Part shown: piece after piece, positions 34,809-45,263 of the stretch
Position numbering within the stretch: the stretch's first letter is position 1
How the letters are laid out: each line of letters opens with the position of its first letter
Source of the DNA: Hyphomicrobiales bacterium
GTDB lineage: Bacteria > Pseudomonadota > Alphaproteobacteria > Rhizobiales > Devosiaceae
Assembly (NCBI GenBank): GCA_027066315.1
Contig: JAMONZ010000028.1
Location: forward strand, 1 to 47,216
Length of the DNA: 47,216 bases
Direction: 5' to 3'
Position numbers and translations under genes: made by a program
Notes under the pieces: model-generated
The model's input: only the letters and a program-made list of their open reading frames with translations
What the model was told of the DNA's origin: nothing
Databases searched by the model: none

Positions 34809-35762
34809 ATGGCAAAACAATCACCTGAATTAAAAAGAGATATAATGCCATATCGTGACTGCGCGGGTTGTGTGGTTTTTAACTCAAAAGGGCAGGTCTT
34901 AATTTGTGAGCGTAAGTCCAAAAAACAAGGAAAGCATATCTGGCAATTTCCACAAGGGGGGATTGATAGCTTTGAAGAGCCAATTGATGCGGCTTTGCGT
35001 GAATTATATGAAGAGACATCTATCCGCTCGGTTTCTCTTCTTACGGCTGCGACAGATTGGATATATTATGATTTGCCAGATGAATATTTAGGCATTGCCT
35101 TAAAGGGAAAATTCCGTGGCCAGCGGCAAAAATGGTTTGCGTTTTTATTCGAGGGCAGCGAAGATGAAATTAACGTGATTAATCCAGCTAATGGTGAATA
35201 TGCTTCAGAATTTTCTAATTGGCGTTGGGAGAAGTTAAAAAAAACACCAAAACTCATCGTCCCTTTTAAGCAAGAAGCCTATAAGAAAATTGTATCTGCT
35301 TTTGAGCATATTGTCATAAACCTAAAAGAAAAATCTACGAAGGTTAAGGCGTTAAAAAGCAAACATTTAAATATGTGGGTGGAATTACGCCATAAATATT
35401 CACCTCAAGTTTCACGTAAAAACCATAGGGCTGAATCTCTTGCTCTCCTAAAGAGTAAAAAAGCAAAGTCTTTCGGCCTTTTCGAGGGAGATATTCTTAT
35501 TGGATTCGCTGAAGTTTATAAAAAGCAAGATGATGATGGCTCTGATATTGCTTGGCTAAATGGAATTTTTATAACCCAAGGCTATCGACAATGGGATTTG
35601 GATAAAAAACTACTTCAATCAGTTGAAAAATGGGCAAAAAAGAAAAATTTAAACAAGATAAATTCACAAGTATCATTGAATAATGAACGAGCAATTTCTT
35701 CACATATTGAGTTGGGTTTTGCAGAGGTTAAACGAGTGGTTAAATTTTCTAAACAGCTCTAG
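34809..35762 (+). CDS. rppH: RNA pyrophosphohydrolase RppH fused to an AAC(6')-like GNAT domain
   Basis: Residues 1-172 are a typical RppH: PYRDCAGCVVFNSKGQVLIC, WQFPQGGIDSFEEP and the Nudix helix RELYEETSI (residues 50-72), then GQRQKWFAFLF. RppH removes pyrophosphate from 5'-triphosphate RNA and so starts decay. Residues about 185-317 resemble aminoglycoside 6'-N-acetyltransferases: LNMWVELRHKYSPQ, IGFAEV, WLNGIFITQGYRQ, NERAISSHIELGFAEVKRVV. The acetyl-CoA loop, normally R-x-x-G-x-G/A, reads RQWDLDKK with no glycine, so catalysis is doubtful. The ORF is continuous, twice the usual RppH length, with a Lys-rich linker. It is the last gene before the atp operon, tail to tail. Confidence 0.85.
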   Translation: MAKQSPELKRDIMPYRDCAGCVVFNSKGQVLICERKSKKQGKHIWQFPQGGIDSFEEPIDAALRELYEETSIRSVSLLTAATDWIYYDLPDEYLGIALKGKFRGQRQKWFAFLFEGSEDEINVINPANGEYASEFSNWRWEKLKKTPKLIVPFKQEAYKKIVSAFEHIVINLKEKSTKVKALKSKHLNMWVELRHKYSPQVSRKNHRAESLALLKSKKAKSFGLFEGDILIGFAEVYKKQDDDGSDIAWLNGIFITQGYRQWDLDKKLLQSVEKWAKKKNLNKINSQVSLNNERAISSHIELGFAEVKRVVKFSKQL

Positions 35763-35785
35763 GGCAGAAATTTTCTACAAGAATT

Positions 35786-35811
35786 AAAAAAGGGCGCAAG
35801 GAATGCGCCCT
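35786..35811 (-). terminator. Rho-independent terminator of the atp operon
   Basis: AGGGCGCA and TGCGCCCT form a perfect 8-base-pair GC-rich stem around AGGAA. Reading the minus strand, a run of T residues (from 35791 downward) follows directly. It lies 30 bases beyond the atpC stop. On the plus strand the tract after the stem is TAAAATT, which is poor, so it mainly serves the atp side but may also limit read-through from rppH. Confidence 0.85.
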
Positions 35812-35841
35812 AAAATTACTTATTTTTAAAAACAATATATC

Positions 35842-36261
35842 TTAGAAGCCACTTGGCTTCATATTTTTTACTTCATCAGCAAAATTGTTAAATCCATCTA
35901 ATACTGCTTGAGCAACGCCAGTATCTTCATCATTTTTTGAAAGTTGCAACTGCTTCTTAGCATTTTCTATTTCTTGTTCAATTTGCTCAACAGAAAAATC
36001 GGCACTGGTTTTTGCAATTTCTGCCAAAATACTTACACCATCAGGTGAAACATCAACAAAACCACCACCAACATAAAAACTGCTATCGTCTTTATCTTGT
36101 ACAACTGTAACAAAACCTGGTTTTAAAATTGACATAAGCGGAGCGTGTTCACCCATTATTGTGAAATAACCCTCACTACCAGGAACGGTAACAGAATTTA
36201 CATCTTGTGAAAAAACAAGGCTTTCAGGCGATACAATTTCAACTTTTATAGCTTCAGCCAT
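35842..36261 (-). CDS. atpC: ATP synthase F1 epsilon subunit
   Basis: The 139-residue epsilon subunit has the N-terminal beta-sandwich (KVEIVSPESLVFSQDVNSVT, EGYFTIMGEHAPLMSILKPG, FYVGGGFVDVSPDGVSILAE) and a C-terminal helical region (VEQIEQEIENAKKQL). It links the rotor to the catalytic head and can inhibit ATP hydrolysis. It is the last gene of atpHAGDC and is followed by a strong terminator. Confidence 0.96.
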   Translation of the reverse strand: MAEAIKVEIVSPESLVFSQDVNSVTVPGSEGYFTIMGEHAPLMSILKPGFVTVVQDKDDSSFYVGGGFVDVSPDGVSILAEIAKTSADFSVEQIEQEIENAKKQLQLSKNDEDTGVAQAVLDGFNNFADEVKNMKPSGF

Positions 36262-36280
36262 AAGCTAATCCCTATATTAT

Positions 36281-37870
<1,590 letters not shown>

Positions 37871-38752
37871 CTAAAGTGCTTCCGCACCTGAAATAATTTC
37901 AATCAATTCTTTTGTAATTTGCGCCTGACGTTGGCGATTATAATTTAATGTTAGGCGGTTGATCATATCACCCGCATTGCGACTAGCATTATCCATCGCA
38001 CTCATTTTCGCGCCCATTTCGCCAGCACCATTTTCTAATAATGCACTAAAAATCTGCACCGAGATATTTCGTGGAAGCAAATCAGCTAAAATAGTTGCTT
38101 CATCTGGTTCATAATCATAACTAATAACATCATCAGAATTTGCATTCTCATCAACTTCTACTTTCGCAGGAATAAGCTGATGAGCAGTTGGTATTTGCGA
38201 TATTACTGATTTAAATTGTGAGAAAAATAATGTCGCAACGTCAATTTCACCACTTTCAAATAGACCAATAACTTTTTCGCCAATTGTTAGTGCGTCAGCA
38301 TAGCCAACTTTTTTTATTTCACGTAAAGAAATATGCTCAATGATATTATCTTTAAAACTACGGCGAAGATTATCATTACCTTTTTTCCCAATGGTAATAA
38401 TTTTTACATTTTTACCTCTAGCAAGAAGGTCATTGGCATGATCGCGAGCAAAACGAGCGATTGATGAGTTAAATCCACCACAAAGGCCACGCTCAGCTGT
38501 TGCAACAACTAACAAATGTGTTTGATCGCTACCAGAGCCACTTAATAGCTTTGGCGCATCATCACGAGTTGCATAAGCAGCACCAAGACCGTTGAGAACT
38601 TTGCCCATGCGAACGGCATAGGGGCGTGAGCTCTCGGCCGCTTCTTGGGCTTTGCGCAATTTAGCTGATGCAACCATCTGCATCGCTTTGGTGATCTTTT
38701 GGGTTGATTTAACCGAATCGATCCGAGTTTTAAGGTCTTTTAAAGAGGCCAT
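37871..38752 (-). CDS. atpG: ATP synthase F1 gamma subunit
   Basis: The 293-residue central stalk subunit begins [20 protein letters not shown] and [16 protein letters not shown]. The middle [20 protein letters not shown] and the C-terminal coiled-coil partner [20 protein letters not shown] are canonical. It rotates inside the alpha3-beta3 ring. Located between atpA and atpD as usual. Confidence 0.97.
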   Translation of the reverse strand: MASLKDLKTRIDSVKSTQKITKAMQMVASAKLRKAQEAAESSRPYAVRMGKVLNGLGAAYATRDDAPKLLSGSGSDQTHLLVVATAERGLCGGFNSSIARFARDHANDLLARGKNVKIITIGKKGNDNLRRSFKDNIIEHISLREIKKVGYADALTIGEKVIGLFESGEIDVATLFFSQFKSVISQIPTAHQLIPAKVEVDENANSDDVISYDYEPDEATILADLLPRNISVQIFSALLENGAGEMGAKMSAMDNASRNAGDMINRLTLNYNRQRQAQITKELIEIISGAEAL

Positions 38753-38791
38753 GAAGCCAATATTTCCTCAAAAATTATGTGCTTAAATTAT

Positions 38792-40899
<2,108 letters not shown>

Positions 40900-41011
40900 A
40901 CATGCTGTCCCAACAAATAAATGTTAGGTTGTTTATATTTTGCGCTGTCCCTAACACATGAAATACTCACCTAGCAAGTATTTAAAGTTAGGTTTTTGTG
41001 TAAATTTCTCT
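40900..41011. promoter_or_regulatory. Region upstream of atpH with repeats
   Basis: These 112 bases between priA (end) and atpH (start), both minus strand, should hold the atp promoter. They contain a 7-base inverted repeat AAATACT/AGTATTT (40961-40983), and GTTAGGTT occurs twice on the plus strand (40923 and 40987), with CCTAAC between. I cannot assign promoter boxes. The repeats may be chance in such AT-rich sequence. Confidence 0.3.
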
Positions 41012-43195
41012 CTAATGAAAACTCATAGGGTCAATATCGACCTGAACCTTGATATTTCCCTTAGGTTTGTTTGCAATTTTTAGCCAAAAGCGCACATATC
41101 CCGATAGGTCAAAAGTTTTTTCACTCTGTATTAAAATCCGCACCCTATAACGCCCTCTTATTAATGTAAGAGGGGCATCTGCTGGGCCAAATATCTTTAA
41201 ATCGTCTGAATTTTTTAAATTAGTTGGCTTTGGGGCTGACAATAATAACGAGCGGGCATAATTTGTTGCATCATCATGGCTTGATGCAGAAATTATTAAT
41301 GCCGCCAATCGCCCAAATGGTGGCAAGCCACCCTCTTTCCTCACTTTTATCTCATAAGCATAAAAAGCCTCAGAATCTTGCGCCTTCATTGCTAGCATTA
41401 CTGGGTGATCTGGAAAAAATGTTTGTAAATAGGCTTTTCCGCTTTTCTTTGCTCGTCCAGATCGCCCGCTTACCTGAGTTAGAATTTGAAAAGTTTTTTC
41501 TCCCGCCCGTGGGTCACCATGCGCTAACCCAAGATCAGCATCAATAACTCCAACCAAAGTGAGCATTTCAAAATGATGCCCTTTAGCAATTAATTGCGTT
41601 CCAATAATAATATCATAATCACCATTTTCAATTTCACTTAGACTTTGCTTAATCTGCTCAGGCGAGCCTAAATCTGAAGAAAGCACAATTTGACGAGCGG
41701 AAGGGAAAAGTTCCTTTACCTCTTGGGATATTCTCTCAATTCCAGGGCCAACAGGAGTTAAGCAATCTGGCTTTTCACATTGAGGGCATATTTTAGGCTT
41801 CGAAATTGTTTTTCCACAATGGTGACACATTAGTATATGCGCTTGGCGATGCTCTACCATCCAAGTTGAGCAATTTTCACACTGAAATTGATACCCGCAG
41901 GATCTGCAAAGTGTCATAGGAGCATAACCACGCCTATTTAAGAATAATAACACCTGCTCCTTACGTTTAATAGTTTTGTCTATCTCCTCAAGTAGAGCTG
42001 GCGCAATCCAATGCTCCTTTTGCGACCCGTCCTGCTTCATATCAATAATTTTTATATCTGGTAATTTTGCGTTCGCAAAGCGTGTTTTTAACAAAACATG
42101 TTGATATTTTTTGCTCAATGCATTGCTCTTACTCTCAATAGATGGAGTGGCAGAAGAGAGGATAATTTTAGCATCAGCAAATTTTGCCCTGACAATTGCC
42201 ATATCACGAGCAGAATAATTTATCCCATCAGATTGTTTATATGCCCCATCATGTTCTTCATCGACTACGATTAAACTAAGTTGATTAAAGGGTAAAAAAA
42301 GCGCAGACCTTGCGCCAATAACTACTCTTGCGCTTCCGTCCATTACGGCACGCCAAGTTTTTGAACGTTGGCTTGCGCTCAAGCCAGAATGCCATTGAGC
42401 AGGTTCAACCCCAAACCGTTTGGTAAAGCGTTTAATGAACATATTTGTAAGAGCAATTTCAGGTAAAAGAATAAGTGCTTGTTTTTCTGCCTTCAAACAA
42501 TCTGCCACCCGCTCAAAAAACACCTCTGTTTTGCCGCCACCCGTCACCCCATCAAGCAGAGTGACACAAAATCCCTCCTCTTGATTTCTTAGATTCTCTA
42601 AAGCGGCTTTTTGCTCTTTATTTAACTCAAGAGGTGCAAAGTCAGGGTCTGGGCTTTTGATGAATGCAGGTGCAGGCAAATCAACTTTGGCTAGCACCCC
42701 TTGCTCAAGCAAACCCTTAATCACCGAAGGACTAACTTTTGTTTCTTTAACAATGGCCGACTTTGACCAAGCCATGCCATTGGCTAAAAGATCAATAACT
42801 TTAGTGCGGGCATTTGTTTGCCGCTCAGCTTTTTTGCCTGACAATTGATATGCAGTGATTGGGCTTGGTTTATTTAATGATTTTATATCTGGCAAACATG
42901 CCCTTAACACCATGCCTTTTTTTGCCAATGTATAATCTGCAACAAAGTCTATTGTTTGCATTAATTCCTTTGAGAGGGGTAGGGTATCGAATTTTTTTGA
43001 AATGTCTTTTAAGCGATTATGGGCTTTATTATCTTTTGGTTTACCCCAGACCACTCCAAATACTTGACGAGTTCCAAGCGGCACTAAAACAATTGAGCCA
43101 ATAGTTAGCTCCATAGAAAATGGAACTTTATAGCTAAAAGGGGTATCAACCGCTACCCCAATCATTACCGCAACAATGTCACCTAAATCATTCAT
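41012..43195 (-). CDS. priA: Primosomal replication restart helicase PriA
   Basis: The 727-residue helicase restarts stalled forks. An N-terminal DNA-binding domain (TPFSYKVPFSMELTIGSIVL, VPLGTRQVFGVVW) is followed by Walker A LLDGVTGGGKTEVFF, the DEEH box LIVVDEEHDGAYKQSDG, two zinc clusters (CRSCGYQFQCENCSTW, CHHCGKTISKPKICPQC) and the helicase C motif TQLIAKGHHFEMLTLVGVID. The length matches E. coli PriA (732). It is divergent from xerC, with only 36 bases between starts. Confidence 0.96.
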   Translation of the reverse strand: MNDLGDIVAVMIGVAVDTPFSYKVPFSMELTIGSIVLVPLGTRQVFGVVWGKPKDNKAHNRLKDISKKFDTLPLSKELMQTIDFVADYTLAKKGMVLRACLPDIKSLNKPSPITAYQLSGKKAERQTNARTKVIDLLANGMAWSKSAIVKETKVSPSVIKGLLEQGVLAKVDLPAPAFIKSPDPDFAPLELNKEQKAALENLRNQEEGFCVTLLDGVTGGGKTEVFFERVADCLKAEKQALILLPEIALTNMFIKRFTKRFGVEPAQWHSGLSASQRSKTWRAVMDGSARVVIGARSALFLPFNQLSLIVVDEEHDGAYKQSDGINYSARDMAIVRAKFADAKIILSSATPSIESKSNALSKKYQHVLLKTRFANAKLPDIKIIDMKQDGSQKEHWIAPALLEEIDKTIKRKEQVLLFLNRRGYAPMTLCRSCGYQFQCENCSTWMVEHRQAHILMCHHCGKTISKPKICPQCEKPDCLTPVGPGIERISQEVKELFPSARQIVLSSDLGSPEQIKQSLSEIENGDYDIIIGTQLIAKGHHFEMLTLVGVIDADLGLAHGDPRAGEKTFQILTQVSGRSGRAKKSGKAYLQTFFPDHPVMLAMKAQDSEAFYAYEIKVRKEGGLPPFGRLAALIISASSHDDATNYARSLLLSAPKPTNLKNSDDLKIFGPADAPLTLIRGRYRVRILIQSEKTFDLSGYVRFWLKIANKPKGNIKVQVDIDPMSFH

Positions 43196-43231
43196 TATTA
43201 CTTATGATAGTATGGTTATAAAAATATTGAT

Positions 43232-44176
43232 ATGAGGAAAAGTAGTTTGAGCGATTTTTTACTTTATTGCGATGAAAAAACCAACAAGGTAATCCTATCT
43301 TGGCTTGGTGAAATAAAAAGCGTGCGTCGCTTGGCTAAGAATAGTCTTGAGGCATACCAACGTGATTTAAATCAATTCATTAGGTTTTTATCAAATCACT
43401 TTGCGCAAACTATTAGTTTAAAAATTTTACAAGATTTAAAGCCAGCTGATTTTAGGAGTTTTTTGGCCTATCGGCGCAATTGTGATGTTAGCTCACGCTC
43501 ATTAGCTAGGTCGCTTTCGGCCATAAAAAGTTTTTTTACCTATCTTGAACAGCAAAATATACTGAAAAACGAAGCGTTAAATATTATCCGTGCGCCAAAA
43601 ATTGGCAAAAGCCTGCCAAAAGCCTTAAGCGTTGATGAGGCTAAAAATGCAATTTCCTCAATAAAAAATATGGAAGAAACTCCATGGGTAATGGCTCGTG
43701 ATACTGCTGTGCTTTCTCTATGTTATGGGGCAGGGTTGCGAATTTCTGAAGCCCTTTCTTTAAGTCAAGCAGACATTGAAACAAGTGCAATGAGAATTAT
43801 AGGCAAGGGCAATAAAATGCGACTTGTGCCACTAATGGAACCGGTAGCAAAGGCGATAAAAACCTATCTCAAATTATGCCCTTTTCCTTTAAATTCAAAT
43901 GAGCCAATTTTTAAAGGTGTAAAGGGGGGTGTTTTATCAGCTCGCCTAGTTCAAAGGCGTGCAGAGCAATTACGCATAAATCTTGGCTTGCCCCCTTCTG
44001 CAACCCCTCATGCCTTGCGCCATTCATTTGCCACACATCTGTTAGCAAAGGGAGGTGATTTACGCACAATCCAAGAATTGCTCGGCCATGCCTCACTTTC
44101 TAGTACACAAATTTATACAAAAGTTGATAGTGAGCAATTGCTAAAAAGCTATAAAGAGGCTCACCCAAGAGGGTAG
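43232..44176 (+). CDS. xerC: Tyrosine recombinase XerC
   Basis: The 314-residue site-specific recombinase resolves chromosome dimers at dif with XerD. The N-terminal SAM-like DNA-binding domain (NSLEAYQRDLNQFIRFLSNH) precedes the catalytic domain with Arg in CYGAGLRISEALSLS, Lys in IIGKGNKMRLVPL, the HALRHSFATHLLAKGGDLRT box, LLGHASLSSTQ and the nucleophile Tyr in IYTKVD. All catalytic residues are present. The divergent pairing with priA is familiar in Hyphomicrobiales. Its stop codon lies inside a 14-base triplicate repeat. Confidence 0.93.
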   Translation: MRKSSLSDFLLYCDEKTNKVILSWLGEIKSVRRLAKNSLEAYQRDLNQFIRFLSNHFAQTISLKILQDLKPADFRSFLAYRRNCDVSSRSLARSLSAIKSFFTYLEQQNILKNEALNIIRAPKIGKSLPKALSVDEAKNAISSIKNMEETPWVMARDTAVLSLCYGAGLRISEALSLSQADIETSAMRIIGKGNKMRLVPLMEPVAKAIKTYLKLCPFPLNSNEPIFKGVKGGVLSARLVQRRAEQLRINLGLPPSATPHALRHSFATHLLAKGGDLRTIQELLGHASLSSTQIYTKVDSEQLLKSYKEAHPRG

Positions 44177-44208
44177 TGACAAGAGGCTAGTGACAAGAGG
44201 ATAGTGAA
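44167..44208 (+). repeat. Three tandem copies of a 14-base repeat carrying Shine-Dalgarno motifs
   Basis: The units are AAGAGGGTAGTGAC, AAGAGGCTAGTGAC and AAGAGGATAGTGAA, contiguous from 44167 to 44208. The first holds the last codons and TAG stop of xerC. The third ends at the base before the TTG start of the next gene and supplies its AAGAGG ribosome binding site at normal spacing. Each unit contains both a binding-site-like AAGAGG and a TAG or TGA. Slippage duplication of a single ancestral junction is the likely origin. Confidence 0.85.
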
Positions 44209-45132
44209 TTGATAAGGACTAATCAAAATAAACCAGCATGGCTTGGTTATTTAATTGGCATGTTAGGAGCTAGCTTTTTTGCAACTAAGGGTATTGTAAT
44301 AAAATTAGCATTATTAGAAAATGTTGATGCACTAACCACGCTTACTTGGCGAATGATTATTGCTGTGCCTTTTTTTGTTTTAATTGGCTATTTTGGATAT
44401 AAAAGCCGCAAGAAGAAAAATGTAAATTTTAACATTCCCCGTTCAGCCATAATTAAAACTGCTATATTAGGAATGGTTGGATATTATCTCGCCTCCTATC
44501 TTGATTTTGCAGGCCTTGAATATATCTCAGCCCAGTTTGATAGATTGATATTATTGACCTATCCATTTTTTGTGGTGATTTTTGGGGCAATATTTTTTAA
44601 ACGTGTGATTCGTTTTTCAATGATACTCTCATTGCTAATATCTTATGCAGGCCTTGCTTTGATTTTTGCCCATGATCTAAAACTTGCAGGTAATGATGTT
44701 ATAATTGGCGCATCATTAGTGCTTGGAGCGGCAGTTGCCTATGCTCTTTATCAACTTTTTGCAAAACCGCTGATTGATATAATGGGGGCAAGGTTATTCA
44801 CTTCAATTGCACTAACTTCGGCAGGCGTTGCGGTGATGATACATTTTTCTTTAACTCATGAAATAAGCGACTTATTGGTTTCGCATCGTGCAATGTGGCT
44901 TATGCTTGCTATGGGAACTATCTCAATGGTAATTCCTGCCTATTTAATCTCCACCTCTATTGGCATGATAGGGGCAGAGCCAACTGCAATCATGGGTAAT
45001 ATCTCACCTTTGGTTACGATATTTTTAGCAATTACAATTTTGGGTGAAGATTTTAGCCTCTGGCATGCAATTGGCTCTGCCTTCGTGCTATTTGGAATGT
45101 TTGCTTTTACCAACTCACAACTGCGTAAATAA
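44209..45132 (+). CDS. EamA/DMT-family membrane transporter
   Basis: The 307-residue protein has two EamA repeats of about five helices each (roughly 12-150 and 160-305). The first opens AWLGYLIGMLGASFFATKGI, with ALTTLTWRMIIAVPFFVLIG next; the second contains GASLVLGAAVAYALYQLFAK and ends GSAFVLFGMFAFTN. These are the drug/metabolite transporter signature segments. The substrate is unknown. The start is TTG, chosen because AAGAGG stands 8 bases upstream and the only later Met (residue 18) would cut into the first helix. Confidence 0.85.
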   Translation: MIRTNQNKPAWLGYLIGMLGASFFATKGIVIKLALLENVDALTTLTWRMIIAVPFFVLIGYFGYKSRKKKNVNFNIPRSAIIKTAILGMVGYYLASYLDFAGLEYISAQFDRLILLTYPFFVVIFGAIFFKRVIRFSMILSLLISYAGLALIFAHDLKLAGNDVIIGASLVLGAAVAYALYQLFAKPLIDIMGARLFTSIALTSAGVAVMIHFSLTHEISDLLVSHRAMWLMLAMGTISMVIPAYLISTSIGMIGAEPTAIMGNISPLVTIFLAITILGEDFSLWHAIGSAFVLFGMFAFTNSQLRK

Positions 45133-45263
45133 AGTACACATGTTGCCCATTAGGTATATATTTTTTCCATTAGCACAAATTTTACCAAAACCCTCTAAGG
45201 GTAAGTACTTAAGTTTTTAGAACTTCTCTAAACGCAAGCCTAGCCAAACAAATGGGATATTGT

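Noticed and set aside
45190-45202. ACCCT/AGGGT hairpin after the EamA gene as a terminator
   Set aside because: The stem has only 5 base pairs and no T run follows.
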